Origin: Riptortus pedestris
Lineage: Eukaryota > Arthropoda > Insecta > Hemiptera > Alydidae
Reading direction: 5' to 3'
Length of the DNA: 64,000 bases
Assembly: GCA_019009955.1 (NCBI GenBank)
Contig: CM032230.1
Location: 15,110,001 to 15,174,000, forward strand
Within the stretch, counting starts at the first letter, position 1. Each line of letters begins with the position of its first letter. A program made the translations under genes and the position numbers. Shown here one piece after another: positions 23,199 through 36,221 of this stretch. The notes beneath the pieces are model-generated. The model was not told the origin of the DNA. It saw only the letters and a program-made list of their open reading frames with translations, and ran no database searches.

Positions 23199-24530
23199 CT
23201 AGTTGACCCGGCATACGTTGTTTTGCCTTATAAATTATTTCTAGTTTCTAGATAAATTCTAATGTAGACAAAAAGTAACTTACTTATTATAAGTGTGTAA
23301 GTATGTGGTACATGCGTGAAACAGGCATGGAGCGCTATGAACGATAAGGGAATATAAAAATAACAAACGCCAAACAATATTATTTTAAGTTATTATAGTT
23401 TATTTACAACAACTGTTGTATCTTCAAATTTAAATTGTCAACGTCTGCATTTTTTGCTGCTAAAATAGCTCTTTCCGCAAGCCACTCATGATTTATGTAC
23501 TGTGTGGGTACATCGGGAAATATTTGTTCAATGAGAGTATTTTGCGAATCAGGGATTGTGCAGAAATTGGTCGGTAATTTTACGTAAGTATCAAGTTTCA
23601 TCTGTATTAACTTTTCCATCACCGATATCTAAGAGTTGTTTTGAGAATGTTTCAGCGGATGGATCTTGAAGCATTTGAACGTGCATATTTACTTTCAGCT
23701 GTACTTTTTCAACATTACGCCACAATGGACATGATTTTAAGCAAGCGTTGATCTCATCTGCGTATGTTGAACGTGGAATGACGGGAAGTGTTTGTTTGAA
23801 ATCACCAACAGAGTGCCGCCAAATAGTTTGTCGTCGTTTTTAATATCATTCAATGCCCTGTTCAACTCCTCGATTGAATGTTTGTGTGCCATAGTACATT
23901 CATCCCAGATGATAATTTTACAGTGTTTCAGCACGGTGGCCATGGACGATTGTTTTTTAATGTTACACACTGCGTCAGGGTTATTTTGAATATTGTAGTG
24001 GCAGCTTAAATACTGAATGGACTGTTCTGCCTCCATCCAATAAAGTTGCCGCAATGCCCGATGATGCAACGGCCATGCGATGCCATTATTTTCATTAAAA
24101 AAAATTATTATTTTATTATTGTTATTTTATTTTCATAAAAAAAAAATTTAGATTTGCCAAAGCTAAGGGACATTTTAATCGAAGTACAGTTAAAAACACT
24201 ATAATTGATCAGTTATCGAGCGGGATGATAATGATTAAATTACTATATTGGCTATAAAAAAATAGGGGTTGGTGATAAAAAAGTAAAAATTAAGGGTTGT
24301 ATGTATTTTTTAATGCCACATTATAAAAAAATAAAAACAAAAAATTTCGTCCAAAAATTAAAAAAAGTTGTTAAAGGTGAACAACCCTTATCACTTAGGG
24401 GTATGAAAAATAGATAGTAGCCGATTCTCAGACCTACTGAATACGCATATAAAATTTGGTAAAAATCGGTAAAGCCGTTTCGGAGGAGTACGCTAACTAA
24501 CATTGTGACATGGAAATTTTATATATTAGA
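23199..24530 (-). mobile_element. Deleted autonomous-type Helitron
   Basis: On the minus strand it starts A|TCTAATATATAAAATTTCC (24530). It continues with the 'gtactcctccgaaacggctt' leader common to insect Helitrons and ends near 'gccgggtcaactag' (23199). At 1.3 kb it is far shorter than a complete Helitron (about 5-6 kb). It retains only part of the helicase, with no visible Rep nuclease. The base after CTAG is A rather than T. Confidence 0.75.
23404..24069 (-). pseudogene. Helitron Pif1-type helicase remnant
   Basis: One frame (24069-23737) encodes a stretch with the Walker B-like IIWDECTMAHKHSIEELNRA and the following DDKLFGGTLLV. After at least one frameshift and stops, another frame (23622-23404) gives LPTNFCTIPDSQNTLIEQIF and NHEWLAERAILAAKN. 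Both blocks are typical of the SF1 helicase of Helitron RepHel proteins. The Walker A region and the Rep domain are absent, so it cannot be functional. Confidence 0.85.
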
Positions 24531-24853
24531 TTATGCAAATTGTAAAAAAATCTCTCTAACACACGCACAAGCACAGAGGCACATACAAACACGCTATGAA
24601 TGGAATTGTAAAATTATTTAATTTGGTTAAAAATGCAATTTGAAAGAGCTGCCTTCAGTCAATAAGACGTGTAAGTCATAAGGGTATCATCTATAAATGT
24701 TCAAGTTTTCTGGAGTCTGTAAGTACGTGGTTTATAGAAAGACCGTCACGCAGGAGCTGTGTAAACTGAGCAGATTTCCCTCGTGATGTTTAACAATAGG
24801 TAAATCTACATACTGCTAACACAACACCACCGTGAATATTAGGTGAATAAATA

Positions 24854-25705
24854 TTGGGTTGAAACATATGAAATGACCGTTTGTAGAATCAGGAAAAAAA
24901 TGAAAAATTGAGATCGAATCTGAAATATTATTCATTCAAAGTATTTACCATCATTTTCAATTCACTTCTGTCAACGACTTACCAAGTTTTCTATCCCACT
25001 TTTGAAAAAGTTTGTGTCACGTGTTGAAAGAAATTCAGAAAATGCATTTTTAATGTCTAAATCATCTGTAAAAGATTTTCCTCGCAAAAAGTTGTCCAAA
25101 CTCCGAAAAAAGGGGTAGTCTGTAGGAGATAGATCAGGGGAATATGGGGGGTGTGGTAGGACTTCATAGCCCAACTCCTTTAATTAATTGAGGAGTGGTT
25201 CGTTTCTTTGACGAGCAAGCAAAGAAACACGTCTCTTGGCGTTTTAACAGCTGACATTCGTTGAGCTCGTGCGAGACCCAGGAATCGAGCTTTTTCACCT
25301 TTCCAATCGTTTTTAAATGCCTGCCGTCATATGACTTATGCCTAGCTCTGACGCAAGTTCTCTGACTGTTTTATGAGGGTCTTCTTCAACAGCTTTTTTA
25401 AGATCTTCGTTCTCCACTGATGAGTGAGGTAGTCCACGGGGCTGATTTTCATAGTTCTTTCATTAGCACTTCCTTCGCCAAACTCATGATTAATATTCCT
25501 TGCTGACTGGGCCGCGGAATGACCAAGTTTATACTCGTAAAAGAAAATTATCCGGAAATCGCGTGTTTCCATGTTCCCGATTGATATTAAACTAAAATAT
25601 GTAAGCCTACTTGGGACAAAAACAAGCATAGTTTGCGACTAGAGGATTAATCCTTTATAAAGATTAGGGTTTAAAAAATCGGACACTTCATGTGTTACAA
25701 CCCAA
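24854..25705 (-). mobile_element. Internally deleted mariner transposon
   Basis: The terminal inverted repeats start TTGGGTTGAAACATATGAA on one side and TTGGGTTGTAACACATGAA on the other. TA duplications lie at 24852-24853 and 25706-25707. The length is 852 bp against about 1.3 kb for intact mariners. The site is inside a HINE-like copy. Confidence 0.92.
24971..25629 (-). pseudogene. Mariner transposase pseudogene
   Basis: The N-terminal helix-turn-helix is readable (LGHSAAQSARNINHEFGEG, then NERT). After frameshifts comes the second DNA-binding part (VENEDLKKAVEEDP, ELASELGIS). The frame at 25174-24971 gives the C-terminal part with PHPPYSPDLSPTDYPFF, the last aspartate region of the D,D34D triad. 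The segment that should carry the first two catalytic aspartates is missing (roughly 100 residues), and stops and frameshifts are present. Confidence 0.88.
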
Positions 25706-26615
25706 TACAAACGATAATAAGAAACCTCCAGACGGGAAGCACCTGAAACGTAAACAAACAGGTGTGCCAACTTCCCACAGGAAAGAAAAACCATTACTGA
25801 AATATATCAGAATATAACATATTAATTTTATTGTAAACTATTTACTATACTAGTACTGTAATGTGTAATGGATAAGAATAATTTTTATCTCAATCAATCA
25901 AATTTAAGTAGTCCAAAAACGTAACAAGGGGGGGGGTCACCACAATATATTTGCATGTATGTCGTATATTAAAGGTCTCTTGAAAATAATATTTGGTATT
26001 TAAGGTTTGATGTGGTTTATTACATAACCGAGTATTGTTAGTTTAACATTAGTAGAAGTGGGGGTTTGCTGAATGCTGAAAACTATAAAATCCAAATACC
26101 TCGGTTAATATTCATGATACAGAAAATATTGTATGTATAGAATAATATTTATAGATCATTTAATTTGCAATAAGATTGGTTCTATACATTTTTTTTTGAT
26201 CCGACATATAGTAACGGAGATTTTTCGAATATTCAAAAATCCCCCCTCTAAACCCCCCTCCCCCATTTGGTCCGATTTCAGTCATTAAGGAACTTGACCT
26301 GTCTTTTTTCTTATTCTTTTTGGTAACGATCAAACAACAATTGCGACCGCTAGAACATTAACAGATAAATATATATAATTTTGAACGGACCTCATTTTCG
26401 TCATCTCCTGTATAGGATCGATGAACATATGAAGAAATGTTTCGAAAATCGAGTCATGAGTACGACCTCAATAGCTGATTTCTCTTAAGGGAAATCTGCT
26501 ATAAGAGCTGCATTGCGAAAACATCGCATTTTCTTCCTTCTTTTCTATCAGAAATCAATGTATTAGGAAGGAATGTAAATAATAATATTTGCATCATCAT
26601 AATGAAAAAAATGTT

Positions 26616-29600
26616 TTACCAACTAGAGGTGTATTTATTGGCCTTTGCCCAGAACCAAGACAACCAGATGAATTTATTATTGGTATGATCAATTGGTACA
26701 TATTGTCTGCGTAATTTCACTTCATATCTAGACATCAGACTAACCTTTATACGACCCTTAGGATGCTCTGCATAACATCCACCCTTCTCCAATGTACTCT
26801 GAAAATTAATAAATTTGTTATTAAAAATTATTACCTGTATAAGGTGTTGTCATCTCCAGTGGGACATGCAGGTCCATCTTCGTTGCGTTCGTAAATCATA
26901 TTGAAAATATCTTTTTGTTTTTGTCCCGTGTAATACATGCCAAACATGGTTCGGACTCCAAGTTTAAATAACTTCTTTGCTGCGGCCCTGTATTGGGAGC
27001 TCATCAGTTCAAAAGGTTCGAACGTATCCGACAACTTGATCGTATTTCTCATGAATCTCTCGTCGTGCGGGGGCTTCAGAACTCTGTATTTCTTTACTAG
27101 GTAATAAACAAACATCATTTTATTTTTGGAACAAACTAAAAAGAAATTGTAAGTCAAATCGTCAGCCTGCTCCTTTTCATTTTTGGGCGTACTTGTTGGT
27201 TGGATTGGTTTCTCTATTTCTTCTATTTTTCCTTGTTCCTCTTCTATAGGCTTTGCTTCCCGAGGCGACCTGAGCAGTTGGTCTGCTAGTTCGCGGATAG
27301 CTACTTGTTTTTCATGTTTCTGTGGAGGGTCTTTAAGGCCAATTATCTCATCTCCAGATGAGTACAAGTATTCCTCTATGACTCTGGCTCTCCTTTTGAA
27401 TTTCTTTTTCTTAGCTTTCTCGTGCCAAGTCCTTTCCTCTATTGGAGTATTGGGTGCTCCTCCGATTCCTCCATCGCCACCTGAGCGTTGGAACAGCTTC
27501 TCCTTCTTCATTTTCTCTCTCTTCCCTATTTTCCTCTTTTTCCTCTCGAGGGCAGGCACCGGGAATTCTGTTTCCTCGACGTAATCATATAGAATGCTCC
27601 TCATCAATCCTCTTTCTGGATAGTAATCTCCTGATGAAAACGACGAAGTAGATTCGGCTTCGGAAAGATCTAAATGAATAACTTTGATAAGTGCTGACGT
27701 TCTCCTATTCTTTCGGATTCGTTTCAGCTCAGTTCTCTTCTTTTTAAAATACTCCGCAAAATGTTGATGATATTTCTCATACTGCGATGGATTTTTTTGT
27801 CTGTAATCAATTACTTTTTTTAAGACATCAGTTTTCTTCTTTAATTTCTTCAGCGCGCTTCTCCATACTTTATTACGGACTCCACTTCTAAGTAACACAT
27901 TAAATGGTCCTTTATCCTGCTCAACTACTTTCTTCGACCTCTTTCGTCTCCTTTTCTTTGTCACTTCTTTTTTAGAAATCGTTCGTTTTTTTATTTCAGA
28001 TCTTATTTCCTGTAAGTAAGGTGATAACAATTCAAAAACGTCTCGATCGACAGGATACTTACGTTTGAATAGGTCACCTAGTTCATTAATCTTTCTTGAA
28101 ACATACTTTTCACTTCTTCCTACTTTCTTAAAGTATACACTTTCGTAAAAATCTGCCACTTTTATTGGGTCCATTCTTTCTACTCCGGGAAGTTTCACGT
28201 CAGTGATATTGGTTAAAAAGATTCTCAAGGCTTCTTCATTACAAGGCAAACCTTGCTCCTTTACTGCTCCTAGTAGGATGTCATGGAATTCTTGTTTATT
28301 TTCGTCGTCCAAGTAATGCTTAATGCTCAAGAGACCCTCTGCTCGCGAGTTGTAAAACCGGGACATTGCTTTGTAGAGTATGCCGTTGAGCCGCGCTGAG
28401 CCACTTGGCCCGAACGTTTCTTCTTTAACAACTTTCACTTCTTCAGCTACTGCATCTACGACTTGTTGTTCCTCCTGATCTGTTTCATCTTCTACTTCCT
28501 CTTCACCGGTATATGCTTCCTCTTCAAGCTCCTCCTCATACTTACCTCTAATTAACGCTTCTTCTTCCAATTCGAAATCTCCTTCCTCATCCCATTCTTC
28601 TTCTTCCTCTTGTTTGTAATCTTCTAAGTCATTCCCCTCTAATAGATCCTCCTCCCCTCTGCCTTCTCTTTCTTTGTCTACCACAGTAGCTAATTCTGGC
28701 CCTTTGGGATATTCGTCGATAAAACGTGAGCCTTGCTGTTCCGTGTCGCCCAGCATTTCTAAAAATCTGTCGACCGGCGTAATCATGTTCGGATAAGCAA
28801 GTAATTCGTCCAAAAGGATGTTGATTTCTGAGTCCGTGTATTTGCATTTTTGCAGCAAGCCTTTTAAGTCAACCTTTGTGCAATCGGGTGCAAGCTCGAG
28901 CTGCTCTTTGGGCGTGGGTATTGGGAATTCGCTCAGAGGGAATTCAGGGGCGTTAGGAGTCACTGGAATTGAACCTATTATGTTAACCTTTACAGCTTGG
29001 GACTCAGTCATACCAAATTTCTGAAGATTCATCTTTATTTCGCTTAAAGTTTTTGGTCTGCTCTTTTTCCGAGACTCTGCTAGTTTCAGATCAGCGTCAT
29101 GCAGGTGAGAAATGTTACTCCCTGCAGGCAATTTAGGCTTTTCGATTTTTTTCCCTTTCTTCCTACAGGCACATTTATGTATTTGAGTTTTATTCGTTGC
29201 ATCGAGGCACAGCCTTCCGCTAGATATTTCGCTTTTTGATGTGGTTCTACTCTTCTTGAGACAAGAAACTCGTGATGTTATTTGGGACTCATTTTCTGGG
29301 CTATGAAGTTTCTTTCTTGATCTTGCGTTCAGATGATTTTTTCCTTTGGCCTGGCGCAATGTTGGTTTAGACTTATTTGTTTTCTTAAACGGTTTTATTA
29401 CATCATGTCGTTTCTCCCCCAGTTTTGAATAAGGGTTTTTACTTTTTTCATTTAAAGACTCTTCATGTACACTTTTTTTATCCTCAGTGGTTAAACAATT
29501 TTTGCTTGCTCTAGCTACTGTCTGTATTTGTTTCTTATTTTTAGGTGCTATTTCTGTCTTTTTATTTATCTCCGGCGTTTTACGTATATTTCTGTTACCA

Positions 29601-29959
29601 CTGGGCAAATTGTGGTCATTTTTCTTTCGTTTTGGCGTTACTTGTAAAACTGTTTTAGTAATAGTTGTTGCTTGTGTCCTTTCATTATTTATTAAAGTAA
29701 TTTGAATTTGTGAATTAGTTCCGGGTGCACCACGTTTACTTTTACTAGTACCATAAATTACGTGTTTTTGTTGATTATTTGTATAATTTCGAAGCGTATT
29801 TCTCGTTCTCGCAGGCTTTTCTTCAACATTCGTAACTTCGTCCTCGTTTCTTGTTTCGATTTCGCCCTCATTTTTTCGTCTTTTTAAGCTAGATTTCCAA
29901 TCTTCATATTTTTCAATGGATGTTTTAAGAAGCTGTAGTGCTTCAAATCCTCCTGGTTC
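26616..29959 (-). CDS. Unidentified large protein, last two exons (lysine-rich/acidic)
   Basis: Two coding exons join: 29959-26835 (3125 nt, acceptor TTTTGCAG, donor ACAG|GTAA) and 26796-26616 (acceptor at CAGAG, stop TAA). They give 1101 residues, but the start exon was not found, so the N-terminus is missing. Residues 1-330 are basic and low-complexity with many K, R, N and T. An acidic tract rich in E (with EEEEEWDEEGDFELEEE) lies near residues 440-520. Residues 520-700 look folded (SIKHYLDDENKQEFHDILL and nearby), then come further lysine-rich segments. The C-terminal 170 residues look folded and end with KFIWLSWFWAKANKYTSSW. There is no signal peptide, membrane segment or motif I recognise. 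Charged, compositionally biased stretches are compatible with a nuclear or chromatin role, which is speculation. The exon structure and coding character are well supported. Confidence 0.75.
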
Positions 29960-31836
29960 CTGCAAAATAAAGCTTATTCCTACAAAAAGTATCAGTATTA
30001 TAAATAATACATTCTTTTGATGAAGGTTAGAACCAAATTCACTGTCAGTCCCTCAGAATATCCTAACATCCATTCCAGTCCTATGCCCGAGGTAAAATAT
30101 GAGTTCAGTTTGCCTCCATTTTTTTATTAAAAAAAGTCCGTAACACAGGGGATGCGAAAATTAATCAGATTTTGAACGTAATAGTATGACACACTTATGA
30201 TCTCTTCTCCCCATATATTTTCTAAATCGAAGTAAAAATTCGATGGGTAGAAGTGGGGGTTTACTGAAACTAACTTCATATTTCAATGACGAAAAACATT
30301 ATAGGGCCACAATTGTGGAGCATCAGAAGTTAAAGAAGATTGGTTCTACAATATCGTTAAATAAGACTCATAATAACTGATAAGGGGAGTGCACGGCCTT
30401 CCCCTCACTGATTTGTACGAAACCTTTTTAGTGTTAAGTACCTTATGAAAACACCCACGTCGCCAACTTAAATACAATATTCCATGAGCCTTCCTCCTAA
30501 AAGCGCCTCCAGGAGTTTCTTTGCCACCGCGACAATCCTTTTGTGCTCCCTTCATAGCCATACATACTCCTCTCTCGCACTCATCCTCTCATTCCATTCA
30601 CTCAATCCCTGACACACTCGTGACCACCCTCTTCCTTTCAGTGGACTCGTTCGTTCACCAACACTCCGCCCTGCCCCTCTTGCCACCGACAGACCCATGT
30701 GACTTGAGCAGTACAGGTTTTGGAAGGCCGAAGAAAGTGTTATTGGATTAATCTCTCGGCCAAAGAACACACGCCTTGCCCTCCTCTGACCCTTCTCCGC
30801 TACCCTTTCTAGTATACTTTGGCGATGCTTCCGGGAAAGGAGTCAGTATCTCTCCGGACCCAACAGTTGATCTACGGGTAGAACCTGTAAGCATCGTTTA
30901 GCCTGGAACTGCTCTCTTTCCTTTGACTCACTGCACTCGGACTACTAAGCCCTCTCTTTATCACTGGCCATCGCCGAGGAAGGCCAGGGAGTTCTCTAAT
31001 ATTCCCCCACGAGACATCCCACGCTTCATGCTGAAGCTATATATATGACTAATTTGAAGGCAATTAAAGGATTATTTAGTGCTTCCGTTATCCAATATTT
31101 ATATGTCGTCAGAAAACCATTATTATAGCAATTCGTTTCATGATAACAAGAAATCATAGAAGAAGAGATAAATTTGCCTAATTACGTATACCTCCGGTAA
31201 AGTAAATGAATGGCAGCATTTTTACGTTTATGTTACATGGCATGCGTGTTATTGGTGAATATTACGGGGTGATTTTGAGTATTTAATCAACAACGGGTAG
31301 TTAATATATAATAACATAGTAGATTTTTTTTTAAATAATACATTTTTCACATGGTAAAGAAATAACACTCTGAAAACTACTTAACCTTGTAAAAAAAAAA
31401 AACAAATTGTTAATACTACATTTTGAATGTAAAGGTACTTCCAATTTATTTTAGTATTGTTTAGTAAGGTAGACAGACATACCTGTTGCCTTTGACTAGG
31501 CGGGCAGGCCACTGGGAAAACTATCACCATACTCTAATTAAAAGTAGCTATTTTCCAATAAATCTTGTTAAATAAGGTTTTTCCATTCAAGAATAATGCC
31601 ACATGCGTTTCTTTACTGCTCATACAGGCATTTTCTCGTTAATTAATTATAATAGAGTATATGCCTTAATTACACTGATACCCAGGAGTCGCACTGTGCT
31701 GCATAGCGGCAAAAACCTCAAACAATAATGTTATCCCCTCTCACTTTAGTTTTGAAATCGGTACACAACAAGTGCGAAAACCCCTCACTAATGACTGCCA
31801 AAATTCTACCAATCAATATGTTGAATAAATGTTATT
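29960..31836. other. Upstream region of the large-exon gene, with a GC-richer block
   Basis: A HINE-like fragment lies at about 30135-30390. A block at 30520-31030 is clearly less AT-rich than its surroundings and has short ORFs on both strands, none recognisable. It could be a decayed mobile element or contain the promoter and 5' exon of the minus-strand gene; I could not decide. Confidence 0.35.
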
Positions 31837-32035
31837 TATTAATGTCCACTTTGCGCTACTAAGGCTAATTAGGACGGGTTATCTATAGGTTACGACCATT
31901 TTCTAGCCATGGTGGACAAAGGATTTTATTTTATGAGTTAAGTCTCTAAATAAATTCCTATTTTCCAGGAATCGTACTCGCCACTCTAGGTTTACTATGT
32001 GAGGTTAACACCAACTCTGAACTTACCTGCCAACC
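31837..32035 (-). mobile_element. tRNA-derived SINE, decayed
   Basis: The body (gtccactttgcgctactaag, gacgggttatct, ttctagccatggtgg) and the minus-strand tRNA-like head are recognisable but diverged. Confidence 0.65.
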
Positions 32036-32324
32036 ACCAATTGTTAACCTTGGTTGGTTCTGTAACATTTTATGAAGTGTCTCATAATAACGGAGATATT
32101 TGGAATTTCTCCTCTATCCCCAAGGCCGATTTAGGTCATTACCTAATATGATCTTTGGCGTTGAATGAAGCGTAAAGATCAAATAAACATTTTCGAGGTT
32201 AAAAATTAAAATCTTAATTGATGACGTCATCACAAGTACAAGTACTAAGTATTTACATGTACGTAACTCATCTATTACTTGCATGTAGTAAGTCATCTAG
32301 AACACAGAACAAAAAGTTGAAGGA

Positions 32325-32520
32325 AAAGTCTTTTTTTTTTACTCCTTAAAGAGTGGCCTACTGGATCCTCTCGAATTTCTGTTGAATATATACCTTAGTG
32401 CTCTCTTCTGCATTTTAAATATTGAAATATGATTTTTTAATTACTAAAATGCGTAACGCCCCTTAAGCTAACCGACTATGGAAATAACCACAGTATATTT
32501 GTAATAGAGTCTCCAGTGGT
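32325..32520 (-). pseudogene. LINE reverse-transcriptase C-terminal fragment
   Basis: On the minus strand, broken frames give pieces such as TNILWLFP and a MQKRALRYIFN-type segment. These resemble the FGYFHSHLSYGI and LQKRAIRII block just after the RT domain of jockey/CR1-type elements. The related piece at 50.9 kb (plus strand) shares the sequence. It is short and broken. Confidence 0.6.
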
Positions 32521-32589
32521 AGATATTTCTAAACGCATTCCAGCGATTTTGGTTTTTTTTTACTTAATTCTTAAATATGACCAAAGCAT

Positions 32590-33271
32590 AAAGCCCGTCA
32601 CGTAGGGGCTGCGTAAACTAAGCAGATTTCCCACGTGAACTTATACAATAGAGAAATATACATACTGGAAACACAACACCACCGTCAATATTAAGTGAAT
32701 AAATACAAACGATAATGAGAAATCTTTCAGTCAATTTACATTTTAATAAGCTCCTCAACGGAAAGCATCTGAATTATAAATAAACAGATCAACCAACCTC
32801 TCAGAGCAGAATAGAAGTATTCTTGACTCGAAAGAAAAACAATTACAGAAATATGTCTGAATATTACATGTTAATTTTATTGAAAAATATTGACTGTATT
32901 CAGTACTGTAATTTATTATGAATCTGAATAATTTTTACCTCAATCACTCAACTTTTAGTACTAACACCGTATTGCTTATGTGACGTGAGTAGGAGTGTGG
33001 AATTGCTGAAGGCTGAAAACTAAATCATGCAAATATCTCGATTAATATTCAAGATAGAGAATGAATGTATATTACAATATTAATAGTAAATTTAATTCGC
33101 AATAAGATTGGTTCTATACAATTTGTAATCGACGTATAGTAACGGAGATATTTCGAAATCCTCCCCCCCCCTCTCTCATCGATCCGATTTCTGCCATTAA
33201 CAAAATGATTAAATATCGAGTTTGGTAAAGATCAAACAAAACTAGCGACCGCTAGAGCGTTAACATATATA

Positions 33272-33309
<38 letters not shown>

Positions 33310-33370
33310 CACATACATTTTCGTCATCTTCTGGGTAAGATCGATGGACATTTGGGGAAATTTTCCGAAA
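32590..33370 (+). mobile_element. HINE-like element, near full length
   Basis: It starts gcccgtcacgtaggggctgcg and AGCAGATTTCCC at about 32590-32630. It keeps the uninterrupted core and an internal (TG)n(TA)n tract at 33270-33310, and loses its 3' palindrome after 'gatggacatttgggga'. Confidence 0.75.
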
Positions 33371-34693
33371 TTTGCGTCGTTTAGAAGAGAGCGCCTCGGT
33401 GGGAAGGTCGAATCTTTTTATAATAAATGCACTATTCCTGAAGAGGCGTCATAAGGACGCAAAACGTAGAGAAAAATAAATCAATGTGTTTTTGAGAAAA
33501 AATAAATCAATTTCATGTGTTTTTCATCTATTGGCCTTCCGCCATTTACCCTTCAAGGAAGATTGAATTGAGGTCACATTTCCACATATTAAAATAATTA
33601 AAAATTAGCCTAAAAAGATTACTCCTTCTAGATGCACCAGATCGAAAAAAACAAAATCATGGAGATTAAATTGTTTCAAAATTAGACTCTCTATGAGAAT
33701 CCTTCATAAAACAATATGCCTTTCTATATGAGACTCCAGAGTTAAGTGGGCTGGAGAAGAACTGGAAGAGGTTAGGAAGTAGGCTTCACAACCAACCAAG
33801 TTTCATTTTGAAATTCTCGAAACTGTGGAAGGGAAGGGGATGGGGGAATTAGAAACACCCTGAATACAGCAACAAACAAGATCTATTGTATTAAAATATA
33901 ATTAGTATTTTCCCTTGATTAGATCAAATATATATAAATTTATAAACAAAACCATTTGAAAAAATATTTAAAATAGTTATATTTCAGTTTAAATTTTAAG
34001 CAGGACCTAACAAAGTTAAGTTAATGCAACGACTTCCGTTTTATGTGCTTAAGTTTTGTGGTTTTCTTTCGAAGCGGTTGCATCTTTTCTCATTTCTCCT
34101 TGATAACTCTTATTGAAGTATCAGACATCAATTTTCTATAGAATTATAACATTCATTCCAGAGGTCTGAATAGTTTTTATTTTTCAAGGAAAGGATACTC
34201 AATAGATGAACTCCGACAAATTGAATTATAAACATATTTATGTAATTTATAAATAAGAAAAGGAATAAAAACAGATGAATAGAGAAGTAAATTTAACATA
34301 GCGCACCATAATAAAACTATTTGTAAATTATAAAATAATCCAGTTATGATTATAAAATTTATAATAAATAACAATATAAAATAACACATATGAGCATATA
34401 TATACAAATTTACAATTGCAGGCGATGATAATGCAAAACCGTAATAAAACTTCATAATTTAATATTTCGATTATCAGTTGAAAGACAAGGATTTTAATTT
34501 AATTTACACTAAAAGGACACATTTAAATATAGATACAATAATACGCATTTATGTACAAGTAATAGTTTATGTAATTATTAGACAGAGTTGTAAAGTTCTG
34601 AAATCATAGGTAAGAATCCAATGATAGATAGAATAAATACATTGTTTAAAATGTTTGTCCGTTTGAGAGCATTGACAATTAAACCTTCTAATG
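33371..34693. other. AT-rich spacer and probable 3' UTR of the CIP2A-like gene
   Basis: No gene or clear repeat was recognised. The sequence just left of 34694 should hold the 3' UTR of the minus-strand gene. Confidence 0.4.
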
Positions 34694-36171
34694 CTATAAC
34701 TTTCTTTTTCCCGTCGCAAGTTCAGAAATGATTTCCCTCATTCTTCTCTGCTCGCTTAATTCCTTATTTAATTCTGATATCTGGTTGTCTTTTTCTGTTG
34801 ACAGCTTCTCGAGTTTATGCACACAATTCGATAGCTCGACAATTTCCTAAAAAACAAAGAGAACAAAATAAATATGTAAACAATTTTATTAATCTTCAGC
34901 CACAATTAATGTATAATTGAGCACAGTGTATACAATATAACTGTTAGGAAGAGCTCCTCAACTATTCGCAATAGTCCATCGAAAGCCTTGTAGTTTTTCT
35001 ATGAACAGTGAAGTCCTTAAATTTCATGAAAACAAACTAGCAATTTGGACCACAAGGTTATGCAGTAGTTTCTTTTTGTCTTCTGCATTTCATTCTAATT
35101 AATAACAAAGGCATCAAGAAGAAGAGATGACTCAGTCCAAGGACAATACTGCTAGAGCCATCCCACAAGCAAGATAGAAAGGATGGAAATGATACCCATT
35201 AGCCAGGATTGCATATGAAATACACTTTAATATACCATCTTGTCTTGCCAAATTTACGTGCCACAGTAAATCTTGACCAGAACCAATCTTGTCGAAAATG
35301 AAATGTACAATTGAAGGGTTGCTAGCAAAAACCCCACTGATCGAAAAAACTGAAAAATGAGTTTGGTATGTCAATTTGTAGTTTACAGTATTACTCATAT
35401 ACTGATACAATCGAAATGGTCAAAAACTCCTCTTGTCGGACTGTTTTGGAGTTAAAAATAAGGCGATTCCGCAAAAACCCCACTAGTCAGGAACACTCGG
35501 ACTAAGGACGCTCTACAACTTGCTGACTATCTGGAACATCCTGCAAGCAAGGAGTTGTATACGAGACTGTTTGCCCCTTGTTGCAGCACCGAACTCACCT
35601 TGTCCTGACTATAAAACTGACAACAGTGACAATAGAGATGGATGTGAAGATTGATTTTTCCAAAGTTATTGTACACGTTATTCAACATTTTGCTTCATAA
35701 GTTTTCTTAAATTATACATGTTAAAATTATTAAATTAAATAAACAAGTAACTCAATATGCCGAATACTATTTCTTCGACCTCATCACATCATGTTATCTA
35801 TATGATATTTGACTTTTAGGTTTTTGTTGCCACTAAAAACGCCATTAGTCCAGAACATTCTTCTTCCCTATTGAAAGAGGATTATTTGATCGTCTGTAAA
35901 TTAGTATAGATAACATTCCTGATCCCCAAGGAGTTTATTAAAAATAAATCAAAATTTTACTCCCCCGGGGAATGAAAGATAAACAGGTTTTTTTTTTAAT
36001 TTGCCCAAAAAAGTGTTTTTTTGAGTAGTGGAGTTTTTGCTAGCAACCCTTCAATTGTTGTTCTACACATTTTTTCTCTAACTTGAATATTAACTGAGTT
36101 ACTCTCATTCTAACAGATCACCTATAAGAGAAATCTGCTAAAATGCGGATTGTACTCATGATGAAAATAAA

Positions 36172-36221
<50 letters not shown>

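Larger units (their letters stand above)
24742..26502 (+). mobile_element. HINE-like element split by a mariner
   Basis: The 5' end (cgtcacgcaggagctg, gagcagatttccc) at 24742 runs to 24853. The copy resumes at 25706 with 'tacaaacgataataagaaacc' and continues through the core to the 3' palindrome and TGCTA at 26502. Removing the mariner restores the sequence seen uninterrupted at 32.7 kb (gtgaataaatacaaacgata), which proves the nesting. It lies about 110 bp past the stop of the minus-strand gene and may be part of that gene's 3' UTR. Confidence 0.8.

Noticed and set aside
27183..27651. Plus-strand ORF of 133 codons, serine/phenylalanine-rich
   Set aside because: It is antisense to the lysine/glutamate-rich exon of the large minus-strand gene; its composition is the expected mirror.
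30520..31030. Possible first exon or rRNA-like segment in the GC-richer block
   Set aside because: No ATG exon with a phase-matched donor could be justified and I recognise no rRNA segment; it is left as unassigned.
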